From positions 310,001 through 374,000 of the forward strand of contig NZ_JACHFB010000001.1 of NCBI RefSeq assembly GCF_014205885.1: a stretch of DNA of 64,000 bases, given 5' to 3'. A model generated the notes under the pieces. That model ran no database searches, was not told the origin of the DNA, and saw nothing but the letters and a program-made list of their open reading frames with translations. This DNA comes from Borreliella californiensis (GTDB taxonomy: Bacteria; Spirochaetota; Spirochaetia; Borreliales; Borreliaceae). Position 1 is the first letter of the stretch; the number at the start of each line of letters is the position of its first letter. The position numbers were made by a program, and so were the translations under genes. Positions 27,149-36,412 of this stretch are shown here, piece after piece.

Positions 27149-28141
27149 ATGAAGTTTTTATTTGATATTCCTCTTCCAATTATGATTTTGGCTCCAATGG
27201 AGGACGTTACCGATACTGTTTTTAGAAATTTAATTCATTTAATAGGATCTGAAGAAGGAGAACCGCATATTTATTTTACTGAATTTATTTCTACAAAAGG
27301 AATTTTAAATGGATCAAAACAATCTATTCAACATATTTTTTTAAAGCCCAATGAACTTAATAGGCCTTTAATTGCTCAAATTTGGGGCAATGTTCCTGAG
27401 CAATTTTATAGAGCAATAGAAATATTAGCGGGCATGGGGTTTTGGGGAATTGATATTAATATGGGTTGTCCTAAGAGCAAAATAATTAAAAAAGGAGTCT
27501 GTTCAGCTTTAATTAATAATAAATCTTTAGCTAAAGAAATAGTTCTTGCAAGCAAAGAAGCTTGTGCAAGATTTAATTTGCCTCTTAGCGTTAAGACCAG
27601 GCATGGATTTTCATATCCAGAAGTTGATGATTGGCTGGGGTTTTTGTTAGGCTTTGAAATTGATATGTTAACGGTTTATCCAAGACTTGCTGTTAATCAG
27701 AGCAAAGGTCCTGTTAATTTTGATATTTTTTATGAACTTGTTAAATTACGAAATAATCTTAGTCCTTCTACTCTTATTATTGGCAATGGGGATGTTTTGA
27801 GTCTCAAGGATGCTAGATATTATGTTGATAAATATTTAATTGATGGGATTATGTTTGGTCGTGGAATTTTTGAGAATTTAAATTTATTTAAGCCTTCTTC
27901 AAAACACTTTTTAGATAGTAATTTGAATTTTAGGTTAAATATATTAAAATTCCATATAAAGGATTTTCATGCTACTTGGGGACTTGAAAAAGATTTTAAT
28001 AAACTTAAAAAATATTTTAAGATATATTTTACTGATAAGGAAAGACAGAGTAAATATTTCTCAAATCTTATAAATTCAAAAACTTATGAAGAGCTTTTTG
28101 AAAATTTAAAAGTTATTGAGGAGATGGTAGGAGATTTTTAA
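27149..28141 (+). CDS. dus: tRNA-dihydrouridine synthase
   Basis: An FMN TIM-barrel enzyme that reduces uridines in the tRNA D-loop. The 330-residue product has APMEDVTDTVFR at the start, the INMGCPKSKIIKKG segment with the catalytic Cys, KTRHGF (substrate/FMN contact) and the phosphate-binding IIGNGDV and GIMFGRG motifs. Length is usual for the family. It starts a two-gene unit with valS, which follows after 4 bases. The 192 bases before it are AT-rich and show no feature I can support. Whether it is DusB- or other Dus-type I cannot tell. Confidence 0.92.
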   Translation: MKFLFDIPLPIMILAPMEDVTDTVFRNLIHLIGSEEGEPHIYFTEFISTKGILNGSKQSIQHIFLKPNELNRPLIAQIWGNVPEQFYRAIEILAGMGFWGIDINMGCPKSKIIKKGVCSALINNKSLAKEIVLASKEACARFNLPLSVKTRHGFSYPEVDDWLGFLLGFEIDMLTVYPRLAVNQSKGPVNFDIFYELVKLRNNLSPSTLIIGNGDVLSLKDARYYVDKYLIDGIMFGRGIFENLNLFKPSSKHFLDSNLNFRLNILKFHIKDFHATWGLEKDFNKLKKYFKIYFTDKERQSKYFSNLINSKTYEELFENLKVIEEMVGDF

Positions 28142-28145
28142 AACG

Positions 28146-30773
28146 ATGAATTGTAGAACTCTTGAAAAATATGACCCTAAGGGATTTGAAGATGAAATTT
28201 ACACTAAGTGGCTTAAAAATAATGTTTTTTTACCAGATAATTCTTTATTTGAAAAATTTAGTATGGTTGCACCTCCTCCCAATGTAACTGGCGTGCTTCA
28301 TATGGGGCATGCTCTTAATTTTGTTTTGCAAGATGTTCTTGTAAGGTATAAAAGAATGAAAAGACACAATACCTTGTGGCTTTTTGGCACAGATCATGCA
28401 GGAATAGCAACACAGGCTGTTTTTGAAAAACATCTTAAAAAAATTGGTAAAAGCAAGGATGATTTTGAAAGAGAAGAGCTTGTTCAAGAAATTTTTAAAT
28501 TAAAAGATAGGCATAGAGGTATAATTGTTAATCAGATAAACAAACTTGGGGCTACTTATGATCACTCAAGGGAAAGATTTACTCTTGATGAGAGCCTTTG
28601 TAAGGCTGTTAACAAGGTTTTTAAGGACCTATATTCTAAAGGTTTGATTTATAGGGGAGAGTATCTTGTTAATCTTGATCCTGGATCTGGAAGTGTTGTT
28701 AGTGATGAAGAGATTGAATACAAAGAAGTTGATGGTAAGCTTTATTTTGTTAAATATTTTATTGATGACTCTTCTTTTATTGAGATTGCAACAACTAGGC
28801 CTGAGACAATGTTTGGGGATACTGCTATTGCTGTTAATCCTGATGATGAGAGATATAAGTCTTTAGTTGGCAAAGAAGTTACAATTCCTTTGACAACTAA
28901 AAAGATAAAAATTATTGCAGATTTTTATGTTGACAGTGCTTTTGGCACTGGGGCTTTAAAAGTTACTCCTGCGCATGATCCTAATGATTTTGAAATTTCA
29001 AAGAGGCACAATATTTCTAAGGTTAATATTTTAACTCAAGATGGAAAACTTAATAAAAATGTTCCTTTGCAATATCAAGGATTGAGCGTGAAGGATGCAA
29101 GATTTAAAATTGAGACAGAGTTAATGGAAAAAGGTTTTTTGCAAGATGTTAAGAAGCATAGACAACAGGTTGGGCATTGTTATCGCTCAGGTGAGGTTGT
29201 TGAGCCTTATTTGTCTACTCAGTGGTTTGTAAGAATGAAGCCTTTGGCAGACAAAGCTTTAAATGCTTTAGAGAGTGGAGATTTAAGATTTTACCCTAAA
29301 AAGTGGGAAAATACATATAAATATTGGTTGTCAAATATTAGAGATTGGTGTATATCAAGACAGCTTGTTTGGGGACATAGAATACCGGTTTGGTACAATG
29401 TTGATACATCTGAACTTATTGTTAGTGATACTGATCCTTCTTTAGATGAAAAGAATATGGGCAAGAGATTTGTTCAGGATCCAGATGTCCTTGATACTTG
29501 GTTTTCTTCTTGGCTATGGCCTTTTTCTTCACTTGGATGGCCCAATGTTACTGTTGATTTTGAAAATTATTATCCAACAAATACTCTAATAACAGCTTAC
29601 GATATAATATTTTTTTGGGTTGCAAGAATGGTGATGGCAGGATTAGAATTTACAGGGCAAATTCCTTTCAAAGATGTTTATATCACACCTCTTTTGCGTG
29701 ACAAGCAAGGTAAAAAAATGTCAAAGTCCTTGGGCAATGGAATAGATCCTCTTGATATTATTCATGAGTATGGAAGTGATTCTTTGCGGTTTACTTTATC
29801 CTTTTTGTCTGTTCAGGGTCAAGATTTAAATATTGATGCTAAAGATTTTATGTTTGGAGCTAAGTTTGCAAACAAAGTCTTTAATGCTTCTAAATTTATT
29901 CTTTTAAATTTAAAAAATAGAAAAATATTAAATGATTTGAAATTTAACGACATTGACAAATGGTTATTTACAAGCTTAAATTCTACCATTTTTGGTGTAG
30001 AGTCTTCTTTTGCAAATTATAAATACAATGAAGCTTCAAAATTTGTTTATGAGTTTTTTTGGAATGATTTTTGTGATTGGTATATTGAAATTAGCAAAAT
30101 TGATTTAAATAGTGAAAATATTGATATTCAAAATATGGCTATATCTAAGTTGCTATTCTTTCTTAAGAAAGCATTGTTAATTTTACATCCGTTTATTCCT
30201 TTTGTTACAGAAAAAATTTATTCTGAATTTTCAGAAAAGGAAGATATTTTAGCCTTAAATGAATATCCAAGTTTTGATATTGCTAATAATTTTCAAGAAG
30301 AATTTGAAAATTTTAAATTATTGAAAACTTTCATTATAGCTATTAGAACACTTAAGAGCGAATTTAATATACCTGCTAGCATTGAAATTGATGTTGCGTT
30401 GAAGTTTGATGCTGATTTTAAATATGAGGAATATTTTAAGATGAATGAAAGCATTGTAAAAAGAATGATTAATTTTAAAAATATATTTTACAATGAAAAT
30501 TATGATGGCATGCTTGGTGTAGCTGCAGTTGGTTTTGAAATTTATGCAGATGTTAAGTCATTGATAGATAAAGCTAAAGAGTTGATAAGGCTTGAAAAGC
30601 AGCTTGAAAAATACAAAATGCTCAATATTTCTGTTTCAAAGAAACTTGAAAATAAAAATTTTTTAATGAATGCTCCTAAGGAAATTATTGAATCTGAAAA
30701 ATTAAAATTTATAGAATTTTCTTCTTTAATTAATAAAATAAATAGTTATATTATTAATTTGAAAAATTTGTAA
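28146..30773 (+). CDS. valS: Valyl-tRNA synthetase
   Basis: Class I synthetase that charges tRNA-Val, 875 residues. The PPPNVTGVLHMGHAL segment holds the HIGH-type motif near residues 44-58 and K524-M-S-K-S528 is the KMSKS loop. The large CP1 editing domain contains TTRPETMFGDTAIAV and GTGALKVTPAHDPNDF, which discharge Thr-tRNA-Val. The anticodon domain follows KMSKS, and a C-terminal coiled coil (about 810-875, LIRLEKQLEKYKM) is typical of ValRS. It lies 4 bases after dus. A shared terminator hairpin follows 50 bases downstream. Confidence 0.97.
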   Translation: MNCRTLEKYDPKGFEDEIYTKWLKNNVFLPDNSLFEKFSMVAPPPNVTGVLHMGHALNFVLQDVLVRYKRMKRHNTLWLFGTDHAGIATQAVFEKHLKKIGKSKDDFEREELVQEIFKLKDRHRGIIVNQINKLGATYDHSRERFTLDESLCKAVNKVFKDLYSKGLIYRGEYLVNLDPGSGSVVSDEEIEYKEVDGKLYFVKYFIDDSSFIEIATTRPETMFGDTAIAVNPDDERYKSLVGKEVTIPLTTKKIKIIADFYVDSAFGTGALKVTPAHDPNDFEISKRHNISKVNILTQDGKLNKNVPLQYQGLSVKDARFKIETELMEKGFLQDVKKHRQQVGHCYRSGEVVEPYLSTQWFVRMKPLADKALNALESGDLRFYPKKWENTYKYWLSNIRDWCISRQLVWGHRIPVWYNVDTSELIVSDTDPSLDEKNMGKRFVQDPDVLDTWFSSWLWPFSSLGWPNVTVDFENYYPTNTLITAYDIIFFWVARMVMAGLEFTGQIPFKDVYITPLLRDKQGKKMSKSLGNGIDPLDIIHEYGSDSLRFTLSFLSVQGQDLNIDAKDFMFGAKFANKVFNASKFILLNLKNRKILNDLKFNDIDKWLFTSLNSTIFGVESSFANYKYNEASKFVYEFFWNDFCDWYIEISKIDLNSENIDIQNMAISKLLFFLKKALLILHPFIPFVTEKIYSEFSEKEDILALNEYPSFDIANNFQEEFENFKLLKTFIIAIRTLKSEFNIPASIEIDVALKFDADFKYEEYFKMNESIVKRMINFKNIFYNENYDGMLGVAAVGFEIYADVKSLIDKAKELIRLEKQLEKYKMLNISVSKKLENKNFLMNAPKEIIESEKLKFIEFSSLINKINSYIINLKNL

Positions 30774-30825
30774 AAAAAGTTGAAAATTATTATGTAGTGA
30801 AAATTGGCTATGATTAACTTTTCAG

Positions 30826-30852
30826 CAAAATGCTATTAGAAATAGCATTTTG
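30826..30852. terminator. Shared terminator between convergent valS and the minus-strand gene
   Basis: CAAAATGCTATT, a three-base AGA loop, and AATAGCATTTTG form a perfect 12-bp stem. It lies between the stops of two converging genes. The A- and T-rich ends of the stem supply U-rich sequence in both directions, but there is no long T-run beyond. Confidence 0.65.
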
Positions 30853-30857
30853 AATCT

Positions 30858-31454
30858 TTAATTATCATTTAATATTTGAGAAGATAGGAAGTTTGAATCT
30901 TGTAGTTTCATGAAACTGTTTATTATTGTTGGTACATCTTCTTCTTTAATGTAAATTGATGGAAAAGTTTTTTTTTGGTCGAAGATAAAATCGAAATCAA
31001 GAATTAAATAAATTTGATTGCTTTTTCGAGTTGCGCTTAGCTTTAATTCAAAATCATCGTCGTCTTTGTATCGTTTATAGGGATTTTCTTTGATCATTTT
31101 TGTCTCTAATAATATGATTTCATTTTCTTTAATATTTTTTGGTTTGCTATCAAATAAGCTTAGACTTTTAATTATATTACTAGTATTCAAAAGATTGAAA
31201 AAGCTGAAATTCCTTCTATATCCATTTTCTTTTAGGATAAGCTTAACTTCTGAATCGTGATCTTTAATATATGGTCCGTTATGTTCAATTTCAATAATGC
31301 CCTCAAGGCTTGCATTATTTAGAACTTCGGAATATTTTTCTTTTTTTATTAGTATATCTTGTATAAAGAACAAGTCTTTGATTGTGTCTTTTGCAAAAAC
31401 ATAATTATTAGATATTAAAAAGATTAAGACTATAACAAATATTATTCTTTTCAT
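30858..31454 (-). CDS. Exported protein of unknown function
   Basis: I do not recognise the family. The 198-residue product has a signal peptide (MKRIIFVIVLIFLISNNYVFA, cleavage after about residue 21) with no lipobox, then a mixed charged domain with several predicted strands (GIIEIEHNGPYI, EVKLILKENGYRRNF, FELKLSATRKSNQIYLILDF). A good AAGGAG ribosome site precedes the ATG. It stands alone: 80 bases separate it from the upstream methyltransferase gene on the same strand. A periplasmic location is inferred. Confidence 0.7.
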   Translation of the reverse strand: MKRIIFVIVLIFLISNNYVFAKDTIKDLFFIQDILIKKEKYSEVLNNASLEGIIEIEHNGPYIKDHDSEVKLILKENGYRRNFSFFNLLNTSNIIKSLSLFDSKPKNIKENEIILLETKMIKENPYKRYKDDDDFELKLSATRKSNQIYLILDFDFIFDQKKTFPSIYIKEEDVPTIINSFMKLQDSNFLSSQILNDN

Positions 31455-31534
31455 TAAAATTCTCCTTATGTCATTTGATAGTATATCATATTTGTTTGAA
31501 ATGATTTTTATCGGCTTTTATTAAAAGTAATTTT

Positions 31535-32212
31535 TTAAATTTTTTGAGCTTTTATCATATGTCTTTTATTGCCAAATCCTTTTTCTATGTAAATATATTT
31601 GAAATTAGCAAGTTTTAAGCCATCTTTTACAATTCTTGCAGAGGAAAATGTTGAAAGCTTGCATTCTGGACTGCTTTTCTCAGAAATTAAATTGAAGATT
31701 TCGTTGTTCCACATTGCAGGATTCTTTTTAGGATTAAATCCATCTAAAAACCAGTATTCTACATTTTTTGGAATTTCTTTGATTTTTATTTTAGCGTCTC
31801 CAATTAAAATTTTTAAATTAACGTTTTCTGTTATTTTTAGTTTTAAATTTTTTTTTGGAATTTTAGAATAATTTTTTAACATTAACTTAAAATAAGCAGT
31901 TTCTTTAGCAAAGAACTTTGAAATTTGCGTTATTGTTCTTTTTTCGAGTGGAAATTTTTCTATAGAATAATAATTAATTTTTGATGTTATGTTGTTTTCT
32001 TTTATGAATTTTAAAAGACATATAAAGTTTAATCCTGTTCCAAATCCCAATTCTGCTATTAAAAGCTTTTTTTTTGTTTTTAATTCTAAATCTAGATTGC
32101 AGCCTTTAATAAATGTATAAAAACTCTCCTCAATTCCATACTTTGGATTGTAATAGATGTCATCGAATTTGCTTGAATATATGGTTTTTTCTTTAAAAAT
32201 TGGCTTTTTCAT
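31535..32212 (-). CDS. mnmD: Stand-alone MnmD-like tRNA methyltransferase (MnmC N-domain)
   Basis: A 225-residue SAM-dependent methyltransferase of the DUF752/MnmC N-terminal family. The SAM loop is AELGFGTGLNF (about 51-61). The family hallmark DGFNPKKNPAMW is near 155-166, followed by CKLSTFSSARIVKDGL. In E. coli this domain methylates nm5s2U34 of tRNA to mnm5s2U and is fused to an FAD oxidase in MnmC. Here no oxidase is fused. A separate FAD oxidoreductase with some MnmC-like wording lies at 48585-49652. A 32-bp palindrome ends 12 bases before the start codon. Confidence 0.85.
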   Translation of the reverse strand: MKKPIFKEKTIYSSKFDDIYYNPKYGIEESFYTFIKGCNLDLELKTKKKLLIAELGFGTGLNFICLLKFIKENNITSKINYYSIEKFPLEKRTITQISKFFAKETAYFKLMLKNYSKIPKKNLKLKITENVNLKILIGDAKIKIKEIPKNVEYWFLDGFNPKKNPAMWNNEIFNLISEKSSPECKLSTFSSARIVKDGLKLANFKYIYIEKGFGNKRHMIKAQKI

Positions 32213-32224
32213 TTAATTTCATTT

Positions 32225-32256
32225 TTTCAAGCTTACAAAATTTTGTAAGCTTGAAA
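32225..32256. repeat. Perfect 32-bp palindrome upstream of the MnmD-like gene
   Basis: A 16-base arm, TTTCAAGCTTACAAAA, meets its exact reverse complement with no spacer, centred between 32240 and 32241. On the minus strand it lies just before the methyltransferase start and is followed by A residues, so it does not look like a terminator for groES. On the plus strand it is followed by T-rich sequence. The rest of the 32213-32528 gap holds the groES terminator and AT-rich sequence in which I see nothing else. Confidence 0.7.
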
Positions 32257-32494
32257 TTTTTAATTTGATTGATCAGAATAATAAGTTTTTATGTATAAAT
32301 TTGTAATTTTTATTAAATATTGCAATTTTAAAAAAATTGACTTATAAATATTTGCAAATTTTAGTAATTCTTCTTTTAAAAATAGAAAACTTTCTGTCAC
32401 TTTTACTTTCTCTTTAAGTTGTTGTAGCTTTTCTTATTCATACTAAAACTCGAACCTTATTTTTCAATAATTTTTATAAAATTATTTTATAAAA

Positions 32495-32528
32495 TAAAAA
32501 TTAAAGCTAAGTAGCTAAACTTAGCTTT
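32495..32528 (-). terminator. Rho-independent terminator of groES
   Basis: On the minus strand, AAAGCTAAG (32528-32520) pairs with CTTAGCTTT (32511-32503) across an eight-base loop, followed by AATTTTT. The stem begins directly after the groES stop codon. Confidence 0.8.
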
Positions 32529-32801
32529 TTACTCTTCTATTATTGCAACTATTTCTTTTGCTTTTAGTATTAAATGTTCTTTATTCTCGATTTTTACAGC
32601 AGCTCCTGCATACTTTTCATAAAGCACAGTATCACCAATTTTTACAGTGATCTCTTCTTTGTTAGAACCAACAGCTACAACTGTTCCAATATTTGTTTTT
32701 TCTTTTGCATTCTCTGGTATGTAAAGTCCTGAGATTGTTTTACTCTCAGCTTCTTTGATTTTTATTAAAACTCTATCAGCTAACGGTTTAATATTTTTCA
32801 T
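32529..32801 (-). CDS. groES: GroES co-chaperonin
   Basis: Forms the heptameric lid of the GroEL folding chamber. The 90-residue product shows the family's [11 protein letters not shown] start, the mobile loop with [14 protein letters not shown], and [27 protein letters not shown] at the end. The frame starts at 32810, but that ATG touches the AAGGAG ribosome site. ATG 32801 is 9 bases from it and gives the standard length. groEL is not adjacent, contrary to most bacteria. A strong terminator follows at once, so this is a single-gene unit. Confidence 0.97.
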   Translation of the reverse strand: MKNIKPLADRVLIKIKEAESKTISGLYIPENAKEKTNIGTVVAVGSNKEEITVKIGDTVLYEKYAGAAVKIENKEHLILKAKEIVAIIEE

Positions 32802-32944
32802 TTCAAACATCTCCTTATGTTAATAATATTAAATATACGAAAAAATTGAGAGTTGAGTCAATATATTTATATGGTGCTTGAAAATTAAATTAATTTTCAA
32901 GATAATTTTGTTATTAGAATATCAATTTTAGGCAGGGTGATGGT

Positions 32945-34576
32945 TTGATAACTGTAAGTAATTTAGAAGTTGCATTTGGGGAGAGAGTTTTATTTAAAGA
33001 TGTAAATATTAAATTTTCTTCTGGAAATTGTTATGGAATAATTGGTGCTAATGGAGCAGGAAAAAGCACTTTTTTAAAAGTATTAGGGGGAACGATTGAA
33101 GCCAGTAAGGGCGAAATATCTATCCCTAAAAATCAAAGAGTAGCAGCTCTTGAGCAAGATCAATTTGCTTATGATGCATATAAGGTTATCGATACTGTTA
33201 TTATGGGTCACAAAAGACTTTATTCTGTTCAAAAAGAAAAAGATGAAATTTACAGTAAACTTGATTTTACTGATGAGGATGGGATTAGAGCAGGGGAGCT
33301 TGAAGCAGAATTTTCAGAGCTTGGAGGATACGAGGCCGAATCGGATGCAGCAGTTCTTCTTAAAGGTCTTGGAATAGATGAGTCAATTCATGATAATTTA
33401 ATGGGGGATGTTGAAGGGGCTTTGAAAGTTAGAGTTCTGTTAGCTCAAGCGCTTTTTGGTGATCCTGATATATTGCTTCTTGATGAGCCTACCAATAACC
33501 TTGATTTACAATCTGTTAAATGGCTAGAGGAGTTTTTAATTAATTTTGAAAATACGGTTATTGTTGTATCTCACGATAGACATTTTTTAAATCAAGTTTG
33601 TACTCATATTGTTGACATTGATTATGGAAAGATTCAAGTATATCTTGGAAATTATGATTTTTGGTATGAAACAAGTCAGATTTTAAATAAGCAACTAAAA
33701 GATGCTAAAAAGCGATCTGAAGATAAAATTGCTGAACTTAAGACATTTATTCAAAGATTTTCTAGTAATGCATCTAAGTCTAGGCAAGCAACATCAAGGA
33801 AAAAGTTAATTGAAAAAATAAGGGTTGAAGATTTAAAACCTTCTTCAAGGAAGTTTCCTTATGTTAATTTCAAAAGCGAAAGAGAGCTTGGCAAGAATGT
33901 TCTTACAATTAAAAATTTAATAAAAGAATTTGAGGGGAATTTAATTTTAAATAAATTTAGCATTATTATTGAACCCCAGCAAAAGATTGTTTTTTTGGGA
34001 AATCCTATGTTTGCAACTTTTTTGTTTGATATTATTACAAATGAAGATAGAAATTATAAAGGTCATTATGAATGGGGATCTACTGTTAATTTTTCATATT
34101 TTAATAAAGATAATGGGAAATACTTTGATTTAGATTTAAATTTGGTTGATTGGTTGCGTCAGTATTCAAAAGAACAAGATGAAACTTATATTAGAGGATT
34201 TTTAGGTCGAATGCTTTTCAGTCAAGATGAGGCTTTAAAGAAGGTAAATGTTCTCTCAGGAGGAGAAAAAGTAAGATGCATGCTTGCTAAGGCTATGCTT
34301 AGCGGGGCTAATGTTTTAATACTGGACCAGCCTACAAATCATTTAGATCTTGAAGCAATTACATCTTTAAATGCCGGGCTTAAAGAGTTTAAAGGAGTTA
34401 TTCTTTTTACATCACATGACCATCAATTTATAGATACTGTTGCTAACAGAATTATTGAGTTTACTCCAAGCGGAATAATTGATCGATATATGACTTTTTC
34501 TGAGTATGTTGATGATGCTAAGATTAGGGATCTGAGAAATGATCTTTATGGTAATAATGCTGGTTTTAGGCTTTAG
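32945..34576 (+). CDS. ABC-F family ATPase (YbiT-like) with one degenerate site
   Basis: ABC-F proteins are soluble twin-ATPase factors that act on the ribosome, in translation control or antibiotic protection. In this 543-residue protein the first domain has an intact Walker A (GANGAGKST, Lys40) and Walker B with Glu181 (LLLDEPTNNLD). Its signature is replaced by GALKVRVLLAQAL, as in YbiT-type members. The linker (about 240-310) is basic and helical. The second domain has a good LSGGE signature (437-441), but its Walker A reads GNPMFATF (352-359) with no Lys, and its Walker B ends D461-Q462 instead of DE. One composite ATP site thus looks intact and the other dead. TTG start. Confidence 0.92.
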   Translation: MITVSNLEVAFGERVLFKDVNIKFSSGNCYGIIGANGAGKSTFLKVLGGTIEASKGEISIPKNQRVAALEQDQFAYDAYKVIDTVIMGHKRLYSVQKEKDEIYSKLDFTDEDGIRAGELEAEFSELGGYEAESDAAVLLKGLGIDESIHDNLMGDVEGALKVRVLLAQALFGDPDILLLDEPTNNLDLQSVKWLEEFLINFENTVIVVSHDRHFLNQVCTHIVDIDYGKIQVYLGNYDFWYETSQILNKQLKDAKKRSEDKIAELKTFIQRFSSNASKSRQATSRKKLIEKIRVEDLKPSSRKFPYVNFKSERELGKNVLTIKNLIKEFEGNLILNKFSIIIEPQQKIVFLGNPMFATFLFDIITNEDRNYKGHYEWGSTVNFSYFNKDNGKYFDLDLNLVDWLRQYSKEQDETYIRGFLGRMLFSQDEALKKVNVLSGGEKVRCMLAKAMLSGANVLILDQPTNHLDLEAITSLNAGLKEFKGVILFTSHDHQFIDTVANRIIEFTPSGIIDRYMTFSEYVDDAKIRDLRNDLYGNNAGFRL

Positions 34577-34611
34577 TAGTAGTTTTTTAAAAATGCAAAA
34601 GGTTTTTTATT

Positions 34612-36309
34612 TTGAGAGGTCTATTTTTTATATTTGTGTTTTTGGCTTCTTTTTCAAGGCTTTATTCTGGCATTAATTTATATTTTCAAAAAGCATTAAC
34701 TGGTAAAGTTGCAGGCAATCCAATTATTGATGAAAAACGTGATACTATTACGGTTTTAACAAAAGATAGATGGTTGACCACTTATACAATGTCATTTGAG
34801 AAAAAATATTCTTATAGGCTAAATAGAATGCCATATTCTTATCTTTTGAAAGATTTTGATAATGGGTATTATGTTATTACAGTTAGAAATGAGGTTCAAA
34901 AGATCAGAAGAGGAAAGCTAGTTTGGAAGCATAAGCTTGATTTTTCCCCTTTGAGTGCTCCTGCTATAGGAAATGTTAGCATTTTAGTTCCCCTTGTTAA
35001 TGAAAAGGTTGTTTCTATTGATTTAAATAGTGGGAAAAAAATGTTTGAGGTTAACATAGGTGGTAGGCCTGCTACTTCTCCTGTAGTTTTTGATAATGGG
35101 GATTTTTGTGTTGCAAGTGAAAATGATGAAATATTTTTGTTTGATTCTTTGGGTAATAAGAAATGGTTTTCCAGGTTGGTTGCTTTCCCTTTTTTGTTAA
35201 TGATAAATACAAAAAAAGAGATAGTTGTTGGGCATAAGTCAGGCCATATTGTTGCTTATGGGAGAGATTTTGGGGAAGTTGTTGGCTCTATTAAGTTAGA
35301 CTTTCCCATTAATTTTTTGTTTGAAAAGTTTAATGGTGAATATGTTGCAATTTCAAGTGTTGGTGTGTTTTTTGATTTGAATAGAAACTTTAAGCTTAAA
35401 TTCAAAAAAAAAACGAAATTTGAGATTGAGAAAGCTGTTCTTTATAATAATAGAAATCTTTTAATTTCAACCAAATCAAATGGAATTTTGTCTTTTGAAG
35501 AAGATTTTGATGTATCTTTTTCAGATACTAAACTTAAGGGCTTGTCAGGACTTAGTGCTAATTCAGGCATTATTGTCTTAGGGGGAGGTGATTGGGTTCT
35601 TAGTACTTATTATTACGAATATGAGAAAGAGCTTGATGTTAGTGTTTGGAACCATTTTGAAGGCAATAAATATAATCAAGGCAGAATAGATTTAAAAGAA
35701 AAACGTTTTATAGATTATGATAAAAATTATTTACTTCTTGAAGAGATCCTTAATTCTAATTATAGTGATGATGCTTATAATAAATTTTTAGAGATTTTGG
35801 ATTTTCTTGTAGCTGAACATGGAAATTTTCCCACAAAATATTTAAATTTATATGAAAAAGCTTTTAATGTATGGCTTTTGTCAGAAAAGAGATTTGATAG
35901 AATTGCTTCAAGAGGCAAGCTTTATAGATATTTTTTATATGTTAATGATGAGGCTTCAATTAAGAGTTTTATTAATTTGGCAATTAGAGAGAGAGATATT
36001 AATAATATAATTACCATAGTGCAAACTATTACTAAATTTGAAAGTTATTATGGGCAAGATTGTATTATATATAATTACATCCAAAATATAGTGTTAAATT
36101 ATCAAGGCAATTTAGAAATAGCTTATTCTGTGATTTTAAATTTGAGAAATATAATTTTAAATTCAACAGCCAAACTTCTTAGCCTTTGTAAGCATAAGTA
36201 TATAAAGTTATTAATGTTTATGAGGAGGCAAAATTTTTCTGAAAATATTAACAAGTATATTAATGAAATTATTTCAAGCATTCAAGATATTTCAAATATT
36301 CAAGATTAA
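34612..36309 (+). CDS. Exported beta-propeller (PQQ-like repeat) protein
   Basis: A 565-residue protein with a signal peptide (about residues 1-19) and, over residues 25-340, repeated strand sets typical of PQQ/BamB-like propellers (SAPAIGNVSILVPL, VVSIDLNSGKKMFEVNIGG, ATSPVVFDNGDFCVASENDEIFLFDSLG in part). The C-terminal 200 residues are helical and may form a TPR-like tail. No lipobox, so a periplasmic location is likely. It starts with a TTG, 35 bases after the ABC-F gene. A BamB-like assembly role is only an analogy; I do not recognise a precise family. Confidence 0.72.
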   Translation: MRGLFFIFVFLASFSRLYSGINLYFQKALTGKVAGNPIIDEKRDTITVLTKDRWLTTYTMSFEKKYSYRLNRMPYSYLLKDFDNGYYVITVRNEVQKIRRGKLVWKHKLDFSPLSAPAIGNVSILVPLVNEKVVSIDLNSGKKMFEVNIGGRPATSPVVFDNGDFCVASENDEIFLFDSLGNKKWFSRLVAFPFLLMINTKKEIVVGHKSGHIVAYGRDFGEVVGSIKLDFPINFLFEKFNGEYVAISSVGVFFDLNRNFKLKFKKKTKFEIEKAVLYNNRNLLISTKSNGILSFEEDFDVSFSDTKLKGLSGLSANSGIIVLGGGDWVLSTYYYEYEKELDVSVWNHFEGNKYNQGRIDLKEKRFIDYDKNYLLLEEILNSNYSDDAYNKFLEILDFLVAEHGNFPTKYLNLYEKAFNVWLLSEKRFDRIASRGKLYRYFLYVNDEASIKSFINLAIRERDINNIITIVQTITKFESYYGQDCIIYNYIQNIVLNYQGNLEIAYSVILNLRNIILNSTAKLLSLCKHKYIKLLMFMRRQNFSENINKYINEIISSIQDISNIQD

Positions 36310-36412
36310 ATTAGCTGTTTTGCATATAAATCCGATTGTGTTAAAATTAGGTTTAAATTGGTGAATTTAGTTGGCAAGGTAGATTATAATTAAATATAGG
36401 AGAATTTCTTTT

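Noticed and set aside
32257-32494. Possible small gene or sRNA between groES and the MnmD-like gene
   Set aside because: No frame with a start and ribosome site, and no promoter/terminator pair beyond the elements already listed.
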